Of a DNA stretch of 64,000 nt, positions 23,753 to 36,870 are shown piece after piece (the stretch's first letter is position 1; every line of letters begins with the position of its first letter). Location of the stretch: NCBI GenBank assembly GCA_030248135.1, contig JASANC010000572.1:1-64000 (forward strand), given 5' to 3'. The notes beneath the pieces are model-generated. The model did no database searches and had not been told where the DNA came from. It worked only from the letters and a program-made list of their open reading frames with translations. A program made the position numbers and the translations under genes. The DNA is from Theristus sp. LFF4_11. Its lineage: Eukaryota; Nematoda; Chromadorea; Monhysterida; Xyalidae.

Positions 23753-25932
23753 AACAAGCGCACCACATGGCGGCAAGCGCACCACATGGCGACAAGCGCA
23801 CCACATGGCGACAAGCGCACCACATGGCGACAAGCGCACCACATGGCGACAAGCGCACCACATGGCGACAAGCGCACCACATGGCGACAAGCGCACCACA
23901 TGGCGACAAGCGCACCACATGGCGACAAGCGCACCACATGGCGGCAAGCGCACCACATGGCGGCAAGCGCACCACATGGCGGCAAGCGCACCACATGGCG
24001 ACAAGCGCACCACATGGCGGCAAGCGCACCACATGGCGACAAGCGCACCACATGGCGACAAGCGCACCACATGGCGACAAGCGCACCACATGGCGGCAAG
24101 CGCACCACATGGCGACAAGCGCACCACATGGCGACAAGCGCACCACATGGCGACAAGCGCACCACATGGCGACAAGCGCACCACATGGCGGCAAGCGCAC
24201 CACATGGCGACAAGCGCACCACATGGCGGCAAGCGCACCACATGGCGACAAGCGCACCACATGGCGACAAGCGCACCACATGGCGACAAGCGCACCACAT
24301 GGCGACAAGCGCACCACATGGCGACAAGCGCACCACATGGCGACAAGCGCACCACATGGCGACAAGCGCACCACATGGCGACAAGCGCACCACATGGCGG
24401 CAAGCGCACCACATGGCGACAAGCGCACCACATGGCGGCAAGCGCACCACATGGCGACAAGCGCACCACATGGCGACAAGCGCACCACATGGCGACAAGC
24501 GCACCACATGGCGACAAGCGCACCACATGGCGACAAGCGCACCACATGGCGACAAGCGCACCACATGGCGCCAAGCGCACCACACGGCGACAAGCGCACC
24601 ACATGGCGACAAGCGCACCACATGGCGGCAAGCGCACCACATGGCGACAAGCGCACCACATGGCGGCAAGCGCACCACATGGCGACAAGCGCACCACATG
24701 GCGGCAAGCGCACCACATGGCGACAAGCGCACCACATGGCGACAAGCGCACCACATGGCGACAAGCGCACCACATGGCGACAAGCGCACCACATGGCGAC
24801 AAGCGCACCACATGGCGACAAGCGCACCACATGGCGACAAGCGCACCACATGGCGACAAGCGCACCACATGGCGGCAAGCGCACCACATGGCGACAAGCG
24901 CACCACATGGCGACAAGCGCACCACATGGCGACAAGCGCACCACATGGCGACAAGCGCACCACATGGCGACAAGCGCACCACATGGCGACAAGCGCACCA
25001 CATGGCGACAAGCGCACCACATGGCGACAAGCGCACCACATGGCGACAAGCGCACCACATGGCGACAAGCGCACCACATGGCGACAAGCGCACCACATGG
25101 CGACAAGCGCACCACATGGCGACAAGCGCACCACATGGCGACAAGCGCACCACATGGCGACAAGCGCACCACATGGCGGCAAGCGCACCACATGGCGACA
25201 AGCGCACCACATGGCGACAAGCGCACCACATGGCGACAAGCGCACCACATGGCGACAAGCGCACCACATGGCGACAAGCGCACCACATGGCGGCAAGCGC
25301 ACCACATGGCGACAAGCGCACCACATGGCGGCAAGCGCACCACATGGCGACAAGCGCACCACATGGCGACAAGCGCACCACATGGCGACAAGCGCACCAC
25401 ATGGCGACAAGCGCACCACATGGCGACAAGCGCACCACATGGCGACAAGCGCACCACATGGCGACAAGCGCACCACATGGCGGCAAGCGCACCACATGGC
25501 GACAAGCGCACCACATGGCGACAAGCGCACCACATGGCGACAAGCGCACCACATGGCGGCAAGCGCACCACATGGCGACAAGCGCACCACATGGCGACAA
25601 GCGCACCACATGGCGACAAGCGCACCACATGGCGGCAAGCGCACCACATGGCGACAAGCGCACCACATGGCGACAAGCGCACCACATGGCGACAAGCGCA
25701 CCACATGGCGACAAGCGCACCACATGGCGACAAGCGCACCACATGGCGGCAAGCGCACCACATGGCGACAAGCGCACCACATGGCGGCAAGCGCACCACA
25801 TGGCGACAAGCGCACCACATGGCGACAAGCGCACCACATGGCGACAAGCGCACCACATGGCGGCAAGCGCACCACATGGCGACAAGCGCACCACATGGCG
25901 ACAAGCGCACCACATGGCGACAAGCGCACCAC
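23753..25932. repeat. 19-bp minisatellite, about 114 copies
   Basis: Unit ggcgacaagcgcaccacat repeats without indels for about 2,180 bp. Variation is nearly all one site: GAC in most units, GGC in 23 units by my count, GCC once (near 24571), plus one CAT to CAC change (near 24584). Because 19 is not a multiple of 3 and the unit has no stop in any phase, all six frames are open across the array. These frames are by-products, not proteins. It starts 70 bp from the ATG of the minus-strand coiled-coil gene. Confidence 0.97.
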
Positions 25933-25939
25933 GTTCAAT

Positions 25940-28900
25940 CACAGCTCACACGGGAGATATCGGCAGTGTGCGCGTAAGATGGTCATTTGGGTTCAATTTA
26001 TAAAAAAAAAACTGCGGTACCGGTTCCGTTGAATCCGACCCGTTGACTGCAACATCGGCCATGGCATCAAAACTGCGAATGAACCAACGTTGAATGAATC
26101 AAATTTACGATTTCTGTTTTTTTGACGAAATGCGCATTAAAACCAAAAAAGTACCATTTGTTTTGTTAGTTACTGAACAGCAGCACTGAAAATCTGAAAA
26201 GCTTTCAGAAAAAAACAACAACAACTGTTTTTCGGCGTCATATTAGTGACGTTGTTTTTCTTCACAAAAAACACACGATGTATTGCGGCTGATACAGATT
26301 ATTGAACAAACAAATTTACGAAACGAAACCTGCAACACTCACACTGGGACGAAATTTTTGGCGATAACTAACGGTTAAGTAAAGTAAGTAGAAGCTTCGC
26401 GCAGAAACAAAGCTCCGTTGCTTTTGGAAATTTCTCCGCATTCGCTGAAACAATGGCGAAATAAGTGAATTTCGGTTGAGTACGCATTGAGAGAGAGCTA
26501 AGGTTTGTTACACTCTTACTGGTTTACTTTCAAAGTGTGGAGAAAGCCCACAACTGAAGTCGAAATGGCACCCACACAAAAGCGTTTTATGCTTTTGGCT
26601 GCGTAGCTTGAACCGAAACTTTTTGCGTCGCCACGTCATTTATTTCGTTCTACTGTTCTCTTTTCGAATGTGTGGCATTTTCGCAAACTTGTGTGAACTT
26701 TTTACACAAATTTTTAGTTTTTCACATTTCCTCGCAACAACGCCTGAGCAGCGAGTGGGATATGTGGTGTTTTGGTTGTGGAATCTTGGCTTCTTTACAA
26801 GAAACACACGCTTTTTCGGGTTCTATTCGGCTCGCGCGGATCATTTGTGGTGATCAATTTGTTTTTGTTCTTGTTCTTTGCCGTGTTTTTAACTGTTTTC
26901 TTGGAGTGTCTTTACTGGGAATTTGAACTTCAAACAGCACTTAAAAAAACTTTTTATTTCCAAAAGTTGGGCAGTTTAAAAAAGTTTGCATGGCAACAAA
27001 AGCTTCAGTCATGCCCAGCACACCCAGAAATTTTCTCCACTTTTGCAATTTTCAATTACGGGACAATGAAAATATGAACGTTTTCCCATTGTTTAAACCG
27101 GAAAATTTTTGGTACCAGGCTGAATAACCAGGAAAATTTTCTAATTGTTTTAGTCCTGTAATTTTAACTGCAAAATTGGAGAAAGTCTTTTTTGAGTGTA
27201 CGCGAGCGTTTACAAAACGACGCGAACAATGAAATGCGCCGGGGCCGAGAAGATGAAGCCCCTCATAAAACAATGTGTGTGTAAGCAAGCAGACGGAACC
27301 ACACACCAGAGCTGCAGCGTTTTTATCATTGCGCGCGTGTTTTACGAGAAATTGCGTTGTGCACCAAACACTTGTGGAATGAACCTGAATCGTTCAGTGG
27401 TTCTCAATGCAAAGAAAGTTACACACTTTGAAACCGGACTTGACACAGACTCGTACGACAACGCTGAAATTTGAGATCGAGCGTCAGGGGCTTTCAGCAA
27501 CAAACAATCGATGAAAAAATGTTCGTTGCTGTTTGATTACGTCATCGGCCCAGACACCCGTGCGATTGTGTACCTCAGTCCCATACACTGGAGTGTTTGA
27601 TCAAAAATTGTTTGACTATTTCAATTTGTTTTTTTGAAGACAAAACCGTCACACGAGACTTTCAAGCTCTTCATTTTGAAACTGTACAAGAAATGGTAAG
27701 CACACGACTAGAAAGCTGTATTGTTGGAAACATAAGACTGAAGAGTGAGCATTCTGCGTCACCTTGTGCCCGATCACAAATGCAGCTCAGTGCGACGTAT
27801 AATTGTGATCACAGTGAGGCTGATTCAAGGCAGAGCACAATATCGTTCAAGTCCAAGGTACGCAGTGGTCGGCATTACCAACAGAATTGTGATCGATCGC
27901 ATGCCAATCTTGTTGCGACGACGACAACGAAACGAGCACGTGCCTTTCAGTCGGCCGTTTTTGTTGTCGCGCCAATCCTTGAACCACGTCGCAACCGCAG
28001 TGAATGAATGTTGCGATTTCTTCATTATCCTATAAAGAATTACGGTATGTTAGGAGTTGAATCTCTCATCCTTGAAATGCTGATCGTTTTGACGGCATTT
28101 AGTTGCCAAACTAAACTATGGTATTTATGTCTGAACCTGTCACTTTTTCGCAGAATACCAAGCATGCGAGTCGAATGTATCCGCGGGTTTGGTTGAAATG
28201 AAACACCCCACTTGTGGTTGCCAGCAAAGAATATACCGATCGGAAAGCAAAAAGCAAAAACAAACATTTTGAAAGAACATGAGAAAGAGCTTTTGTGACT
28301 ATCATAAGGATAGGGCTCAGAACACAGATGCCCCTGGGACTGGGTGGGGTCTTAGGGACTGTCCCCCTCTCGTGTGGAGGGCATTGGGCCACGGGACCAT
28401 TGACGATCACCCACCTGCACACCAAACCACCAGGTGTGGTACCTGCGGGTTTCCCAAACCGGTGGTTAGGGAGGAGCTACAAAATTCAAAAATCCATTCA
28501 CGGCCATAGAAACCCTATCTTCATGAGGCTAGTTTTGGCATTTGACACACACGCCGCGACACGAAACCCAAACGCTAGAACGTCATTCGCACACCCCCAG
28601 CCTGAATACGTTTCAAGTGCAGGTAAACGACATGAGTTTCAGCTAAAATGCCATGCACGCAGCCACGGCAATGTTTAGAGGCCACGAAAATGTCGAAAAA
28701 TATAGATTGATTAGCGAAAAAGAAAACACGCAAGCAAGCTAATGACGTACGTCAGGTATACACACACAATGGCAGCTTGAGCTTGTATTGCCAAATGAAA
28801 GTATTGGAGAAAAGAAAATTTCCGTCGTTGCTTTTATATTATACCAGTTTTGTTATTCGCGCAATAAATTTACGTGGAGACCACACAAACCAACGGAAAA

Positions 28901-31900
28901 GTGTCGTTTTTATGGCGCAGTTTTTCCGTTCGTTTAGCATGCACAACATTTTGGTGGTTTGAAACAGGTTTTCTTTGAAGTTCATTTGCAAGCTGTCTAT
29001 TTTGTAATTCAGTTTCAACTGTTTGCTGTAAATTTTTGCTGTAAAAGTGTCAATATTTATGGGCTGTTGTTTTTGTGACAGCAGGCGTTCAAAACCAGTT
29101 CCATTGTAACATGTGATTGACAGAACAACAGTAAATTTATCTCATTAGAAAAAAAGTTTCTTGCTGAAATGGAATACCAACAACAAAACCCCACTGCATA
29201 AAGGGTGATGCACATGGTTACGTACATGTATGCCAAAGAAAAATTGTTGTCATCATATTTTGTCAACTTTTTTCGTTGCTTCAGGATTGGATTTTCAGCC
29301 AATTTTTTTGCAGCATGATCAGCAAAAAGTCACTTTCATGAAACTTATTGCTTCTTTTTTCCATGATAATTCTTCTCCTGAAACCGAGACTGCTCGCATG
29401 TTTACGTAACTCCAGCCTTTTGCTTTGTCATGGGCACACACAGTTCAAAAACAAACAAACAAACCAACGAACACGACGCTTTTATTATATTTTAATAACA
29501 TAGAAATCGTATGCTGGGAAATGATTTCATGGGATTATCGCGGTTGATTATTACGCTTTATGCTCGCTGTTTTCAAGTGAAGAAAAGCAAATAAACACCA
29601 AGCCACCGAGTTGCCGTCAGACAACGCTTATTCTGAAACCTGGAATGAACCATGGTCATGCTGTTTTGTTATATTCATGCTGGTTTTTGAATTTGGTTGG
29701 GCATTAGAAAAAAGCATGAGAAATTTGCCATTAGAAAAAAGCATGAGAAATTTGCGCGGCGATAAAGTGTTTTCTAAAAGTTCTGAAGTGTCTTCCTCTA
29801 ATGTAATGGTTCGCTCGACAAACACGGTCTCAGCTGCGGTTTACTTTGGTGACACTATTCATGGTATTTCTCAGTTCCTTTATTGGTGCCATTCTCGGTG
29901 ACAATCTGATGTGTGTGCCCCAAATGTTCGTTAGGTTGAATTCCTGTTGCCCTGATTTTTTTTGCGTTCAGTGTAAGCTATCTAAAGCGCGAAAGCAAGG
30001 ATGCGAAAAGATGCAAGCATCTACACCGTCAAATTTTGAACTTCTTTCAACTGCACTTTCAAAATACGATATAACAAAAGGACGAAAATGAAGTTGTTGA
30101 ATATTATTAACGCCGTGTGTCTTTTATGCGAAACTCCCAAGGTCTCTGACTCTGAACTGCAAAACAGATTCTTGTCAACTTTTGCAGTCAAGGTTCACTG
30201 AATCACAATCACACTTTTCACCACATAAACAAGAAAGAATAGCGTGGCCTGCTTTAGACACTAGCATTGTATACGGTGCTTCCTTTGAAAAATTTTCGTC
30301 GTTATAATGCATGTGAGGATTGTACACAGAAGACTGTGCAGCGAAAACGAGCTTGATTCAATCAGCGCCATCCACAGTCACGCGCGATCCATGCCAAAAC
30401 TCGCCACCCCCCCCCCTGTTACAGCCTCTATCGTAGTCGGTCACGGCACGACACCATCATGGTTGTATTGCATACGTCCCTGAACGTCAGGGAAACGCTG
30501 TTTAATGAGAAAAATATGAACGGACAGGTAAGGCAAGACAGTGTTCTCCAACAAATAATCTGCCTTGATAATCAGATAATTCGCGTTGAGAGTGCCAATG
30601 CGATCGATACCGTACTCCAGAGACCAACAGTATTGATGCCGGTTGACTTGTATTTGCAACCTTCATGAGTCTGTGCGTGTGCCAAAACTTTCCTTTCATA
30701 TCCTTTCTCATTTTTATTCTAAAAATATAACTTTATCTCTTTGTGTATCATCCTGTACGCTCACAATGTACATTTTTTATTTCAGCGTTTTCTTCGCATG
30801 AAGAACTCATCGGAGAAAATCATCTCAGAAATGATTCTGCTTGAAACAGAGATCCTTAGCAGCTTGTTGGGGTGCATTTATGTTGGTAAGGCGTTTACAT
30901 TGTACGTGTGTTTAAGTTTTATGTACATACACATACATTGTGTGGACGTATGTACGCTACACTGCATGAACATACATATCAAGCTACATTTCGAGATATG
31001 TCATTCGCAGGATTCAACCATGAAACTTTCGCATGTCGCTGAGCGTTTCAATAATTCTTCTTCTTCATAGCATCTCTAAGTGCCTGTGACTATATTTCGA
31101 AAAGTTGACGCCTTAGCCAAATGTCAGCTGGTTTTATTCAATCTTTTTTGTTTGTGTTTTTAAACAAAGTTTGTTTGTTTTATTTTAACCAAACTAATTT
31201 AATGGTTCCATCTGTGTTGTTTTGTTTTCATTGTGATTAAGAAGAGGAAATATTATGAAACAATGTGCATGGCAACAGCTCACGGGACTTGGAGAATTTC
31301 AACCGCCTCACAATTGGCTTTTCGTCGAAATTTAATTTCACCATCTGTTGCTGTCGGCAGCACCGGCCACTTTCGCAACTTGGAAACAGCCAAAAAAAGT
31401 TTTATTTGCGCTATAGAAAGCAGCAAGGCACAATCTAGTTTCACGTGCCCACTGCTCTATCTCAGCTGTCCCAAAGGAAACCACAACACTTTTGGCTGTA
31501 ATTTTACTTTCTTCGTTCTGCCGCGCTAATCGTTTTGTTCTCATGTTTAAAGTTTTTGTGTTTTACGAAAACATTCAAACTCACGTGCACGTGTGGTCTG
31601 GTCTGTTTAGTTTGCTCACGATTCGGGGACTGAAGTACAAATCGGTGTGGCATGGGTCTAAGACGTCGTCCAAACTCAAACAACAGGAATGTCTTTTCCA
31701 CAGTTTGGGGTCTTCACGCGATCTCAATTACTGATTGACGAAAGAATATTATTGTTTCTGAAACTTCTATGTTTCTGCCAGTCATTCATTCACATGATAA
31801 AGTGCTGTATTTATCGTTTTAACTTGTTACATGTACCAAGAGAACAAAAAAGTTTGATTTTCAATCTGTGCATGTGTGACGGTGTTTTCAAAGGTTGCGG

Positions 31901-34900
31901 TTCAGACGTTCTCATTGCCATCCATGCACCATACAGACACTGTTCCCGTCCTTCCATCTGCTAAAATCGTGCTAATTTGCGTCATTTCGGTGCTTTTAGC
32001 GCAAAAGCCCTGGCAAAGCATTATGTCCAAAACGTGTCCTCGTTTCGAAACACTTTTTTTGGTACACCCTCTGTAATTTTATTTTCGAGAAGTTGTCCAT
32101 GTGTGTGGCTTGGCTACACCATGAGGCTGCTTTTGTCCATGTCCTAAATTAGAAACTTGTGGAACGTTAGTGGTTTGTTGGTCAGATTGTTCAAAACAAA
32201 GTATGCTTTGTGCAAAATGTTTACTAGCAAACTCCACCCACAGTCTTTCTCGCACGTTTCGTTGTGGCTTTATTTGTACCTTTGGGTTGTTTGTTGGCCC
32301 GAAAATTTACGATCAAAACCAACGCATAATCATGTCAGCGCGACAGCCATTGCTGTTAGAGGAACGCACTTCAAATCTCTCCAGTCGAAATGCAGTTAAT
32401 TCGTAGGTCAGCACTCTATAAAGCTCTGCGCTCGCTGATTGCCGCGAACACAAGTTCCATGGCGATTTTAAATTATGTGTGTGTGTGTGTTCCTTCTGAA
32501 AATGCGCGGGCCACGAAGCCGCATCATATCATCAAGAAACGAAACTACCCAAAACGTCGCATTATAGTATTCGTTGGCAAAAGTCGTCATCAGTGAAGTC
32601 TTTTGTGAAGATCATTTGAAGTCTGATTATTGAAGCAGCATGCATGCACAACATGTACTTGAAACAGCTTAGTGCCAATGCCATGCCACAGCGTTCCCAG
32701 CGTCCATACGCACGGCGGATAAAACCCCCAAAAATATTTCGGATTAGATGACGTGCATGCTAGCAGCATGACTCAAACTGTGTGGCGCGCGTAATTGACG
32801 CTTATTCAAACTGTGTGTGTGTGTCTGTTCGTCGTTGTGTCTGTCATGTTTCATGGAAAGTCGTTTTTTATTATTTATAGGATTTTTTTGCGTCCGCTGA
32901 ATTTTGCGTTACTTTGCAGATATGTATTCCTTTTATCTTTTATTGCCCCTCTCTCTGGTTAATCTGTGTTTGTTTGTTGCATTTCCGGTCCTTTTATATA
33001 GTTTTTATCAAGTTGTAGATGCAAAATTGACAGAATCATGCTGCTAAACAGAACTGCCAAAATGACGTTTTCTAAAACTCCCAAGCTTCTGACGACGCCG
33101 CCCACGTTGACAGCGCCACCATGTACAGACATACTTTTGTTTTTGGATGCCATTTTTCAAACAATGAAAAATTTTCAGCCGATAAATAAAGAACATACAC
33201 CATATATACAAGTAATGCATGTACATACATGAACATATATGTAAAGCATAAGACCACCTTGAAGTCTTGAACAAGCTGCTGTCTTTTCACGTCCAAGGGG
33301 TCGCGGTGTTTCTTTGTCTGTGCCGTCCAGCGAAAACACTCGTGTTAGAACGGAGCGGATTTTCACGAAAAACACAAGCTTTCGGCATGTAGTACAGTTC
33401 CAGTTCATATTTCACGGGTATACTGCTGAAAACCTGTCAACATATGCATAGTTTAGTCCCACTCTAAACCTGCGAATAAACAATGTTGTCAACCGTACTG
33501 GGTCTTGACACGCTCTCACTTCAACATCCCTGATCTCTGTCCGTGACGCCAGATAATCACTGATTCAACTTTTTTGTCCTCTAATCACATCCATAAAGGA
33601 CAATCTCGAATGGGATCTGTCGAGATCAAAATATACGTATGGTGTTTTTTACAGTAAACTAGCAGTATATGTTTTGACGAGAGTTTGATGTTTGGGTGCA
33701 TATGCAGGCGGCGAGACTGGTTTGGTGGTTTATGAGCGCAAATACACTGAGAACGACCCATATCCACCGACACAGGTTTTTAGTGGCGCGGACGTCTGCG
33801 GCTGGTTCAAGTGCTCTCTCTTACACCAGCCGTGCGTGTTTTCGTGCGCCGATATGCGCGCACACACAGTCCATCAGAACTCATAAGCTTCTGAAAGACA
33901 CCCGAAAATGCGCGTACATACAATGTAGATGATACAGCTGCAGAAAGACATGCGACAAACTGTGTACATGCATATTTCGGCTATCGATGTTATACATACC
34001 TCACTTCCGCGGACTCGGGTGAATTGAGATGAACTATGCTTCATCTTGAAACTTGAATATAATCAGCGGAGCTAACAACGTTCGTTGTCCAGCAACTCAC
34101 CATGCCGGATGCCATCCCAGACGTGTAAATTGCTTGGGAACGTTTATAAAATATTCAAAAAAACGAGAGCCGAAAGCGCGTTCGCGTTGCTGTGAGTCGA
34201 TATTCCATACGTCGTTCACATTATACAGCAAAACATGTCAACGAAAAAATATAATCAATTATGAATAAGCAATGCCGGTGCAGAAAAAAAACTCCTCAGC
34301 CGACGAAGTCTCGTAGATGCTTTTGCCCAATACAAAATGTACACACGAGCCGTGTATGGCTTTAGTTTACGAGACATCGTTGCTTGGCTCAGTTTTCTCT
34401 GTTCGCTGGAGCATGCTTGTCAGGGTGCACACGTAGTCACGCGTCAACTCCCGCGAAATGTCTGTCAACACACGTTTCTTCATGGTCCACGTGTTTTCAG
34501 CTGCAACATGTTCACATATTTTTACTGTCAAAAACCTTCTGAGCATGGGTGCATTCCGTTTTTATTCACTGACTTTTTTTGCATTCATGTGCGTTATACT
34601 TCCAACTATGTTTGTTTAGTCTAACGTCTTCTGTCAGAAAAGGACTTGAACGCATGTTAGAATATCAGTCTTGACGGGACATAGGGTTATGCAGTTATAG
34701 TGGCATGGTAGCCATAATAAAAATACCGGGACAGATAATTTCATGATGATGCTTGAAACAACTCTCAGCTAGGCCGCAAGAGACCCATAAAATGCGTCCA
34801 CATAATCTCGTGATCCACGATCGTTTATGTCGTATGTTGATATCGTTTCGTGTCTCGTACAGTGTATGTATCATTATCACATTGTAACCAACAAACCAAA

Positions 34901-34990
34901 TCGAATGTGATTTAATTTTCAATTTTTACAAAATTCCGCCACACAAATGCAACAAGACACATGTAATCGATTCTGGGATCCTACCACATA
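25940..34990. other. 9-kb gene-poor stretch
   Basis: I find no exon with recognisable family content. Contents noted: a SINE body at 28305-28500, short TG/CA microsatellites near 32479 and 32815, and C-run at 30407. The open frame around 27745-28035 (Arg-rich) and that at 30459-30668 have no convincing splice context or family match. Confidence 0.4.
28305..28500 (+). repeat. SINE body fragment (same family as 40620-40980)
   Basis: Shares gactgtccccctc, acgggac.., cacccac or aaaccacc, and ggtacct-cgggtttcc-cggtgg blocks in the same order with the SINE at 40620-40980, but lacks the tRNA-like head. Confidence 0.6.
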
Positions 34991-35036
34991 ATTTCAGCGA
35001 GAAACCTCCGTTTTCTGCAGTTGCAGCGCCCAGTCT

Positions 35037-36742
35037 GTGCCTTATCAATCAGCTAAAAGAATGAATGCGACACAATGCAACTGGTTGAACGCTATGATCA
35101 CCGATCATCCGAAGCAACCAACACTTTCAGCTGAGATGCAGCAGTCGATTCAAGCACCACCGAGTCTCGTCACAATCACACCTGCACTCACAAGTTGCTC
35201 CTATCTGTTTGATGTCCATCGGACTTGCAAATGCAGACGAACCGTCAACAGAACTGTCAACAGAACTGTCAACAGAACTGTCAACAGAACTGTCAACAGA
35301 ACTGTCAACGTCAGCAATCGAGAAGGAACGAGCACCGATGCCAAACAACCACGCCAACTATGCGCCATTTCGCCGTTCTTCTCGTGGCTTTTTGCGTGGC
35401 TGATACTGACAGCGTGTTGGCTGCCAATTGGCGACTGCGACCGACAGACGCCCGTGAATCTGGTGTGCTCGGTGTGTCAACGTGACCACTACATCGGCAC
35501 GAATGACGTTGGCGGCCAGCACAGTCAGCAGAAGATGCGTCTCTCGACCGGTTGGCCTACGAACTCGTGCGCCTACGTGGAGGACGTCGAGTGCGACAGG
35601 GACCACGATGTTTGCCTGAAGATCAGTCTGAATTTAGGCACAGGTGAGAGAGTCTTGGTCGCACGTTCACAAACACCGTTTAAAAACGATCGGCTAAAGC
35701 ACACAACAACAACTTGAAATCTTTGATCCTTACGGACCGTAAAAAATGATCATTCGAAAAAATCACCCTACGATTCGGTATTCGAATTCGAAATTGCAAC
35801 ATATCGCGTTATTGCTCATTGCGTTGAACTAACAACGAACATTTTGGAAGGTTGGTGGATCCAGATGGGCTGCGGCTACAGCGCCGAGCACCACTGGTTC
35901 GTCGACCATCCGGAGTGGCCGAACACCAAATGTGTCACCAAAGTCATTGAGCAGCGCGACGTTTGGTTGGTGTATTTTCCTGTTTTTTTCTCAATTTTCT
36001 CCTATTTATGGTTTTTTTTTAGAATTATCCATGATTGTTGCCATGACGTTATTATGTTCCACAACGCAGAATCAAAATAAATTCCGAACTACAAGCCATC
36101 AACTCCGAATGGGTGCACTGCACGGGATGGCCGATGCTTTCAGAATTTCTCAAATTAATCGTGTTTTTTTAATTGAGTAATTTGTTCGTGCTATTTTGTT
36201 TGTTATTTGACCATTGCACACACGATGTAGAAAGATCTTGGTATTCTTTATCAAGACAACTCCCAGTCTGCGACTAATCACGCCTTGATGGAGAATACAA
36301 GGAGTGTCTTTATTTGTTCGGCCATACCATAGTTTCCATAGTGCTTCCCAATGACGTTTTTTAACCGAATTCATTGTGTTTTGCAGGAAATAGCTGAATT
36401 CAAAACGCTGACACTTCTTACAGGTACGATCCGAATTACGGTGGCCAGAAACAGTCCGAAGTGAAGCCAGTGCCGCAGACGGTGTGCGTTTGTGCGACGG
36501 ACCGCTGTAACAGCGCGTCCAGCTTTCATCACAGTCGAATGACGTTCGCAGTGTTTTTCTGGAGACCGCGGCATATCACCGAGAGAACAAACCTGCCGTT
36601 GGACACGTCGACACTGTTCACGTCGTGGACAATGACATTCGCGTGCGGCCTTTGCGCAACGATTCTCCGATACTACTGGTGCATGATAGCTGACCATGAC
36701 TGCTGCAGCTATAAGTCATCGTCCAGAGAGCCATGTTCATGA
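35037..36742 (+). CDS. Ly6/uPAR-like cysteine-rich secreted or GPI-anchored protein
   Basis: Three exons: start uncertain to 35643, 35851-35965, 36424-36742, with phases that close (G|GT, TG|G). The first exon encodes a hydrophobic run (FFSWLFAWLILTACWLPI) usable as a signal peptide, then LVCSVCQRDHY and SCAYVEDVECDRDHDVC. The second encodes GWWIQMGCGYS and KCVTKV. The third encodes TVCVCATDRCNSA, the C-C-D-x-C-N ending typical of three-finger Ly6 domains. It then ends in a hydrophobic Cys-rich tail (MTFACGLCATILRYYW) that could be a GPI-attachment signal. The upstream half of exon 1, including six 12-bp repeats, may be untranslated; the ATG nearest the signal peptide in this frame is not obvious. 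Function unknown. Confidence 0.68.
35239..35312 (+). repeat. 12-bp microsatellite-like array (six units)
   Basis: Unit actgtcaacaga repeated six times. If translated in the Ly6 frame it gives TVNR repeats; because 12 is a multiple of 3 it never changes frame. It lies just upstream of the predicted signal peptide. Confidence 0.85.
36150..36336 (+). mobile_element. MITE family B, copy 2 (5' truncated)
   Basis: Carries the family blocks cgtgctatt, cagtctgcgactaatc, cgccttgatggagaatacaa and the terminus tttattTgttcggccatacc. The left end is missing. It sits in the intron before the last exon of the Ly6-like gene. Confidence 0.6.
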
Positions 36743-36870
36743 CTCCGCATGATTACATGTACGATTCTTTTTTTGGAATGTTCATTTTCGGTGCTTCTTG
36801 CCAAACAATACAAAATGCCACAACAATAAAAACTGATGAAGATTTGATTGAAAGTGTCGTTTTGTTTTTG

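Noticed and set aside
23753..25932. CRISPR-like array
   Set aside because: Units are contiguous with no spacers, and the genome is eukaryotic.
23626..26032. Six overlapping frames of 736-775 codons
   Set aside because: They are the 19-bp minisatellite read in every phase; the unit lacks stops and 19 is not a multiple of 3. No splice, start or composition evidence for a protein.
27597..28035. 136- and 96-codon frames
   Set aside because: Overlapping frames with no family resemblance, no signal peptide and no convincing splice borders.
30459..30668. Possible fasciclin-like C-terminal segment (IIRVESANAIDTVLQRP)
   Set aside because: Only a short weak resemblance, no flanking exons, and the opposite strand is equally open.
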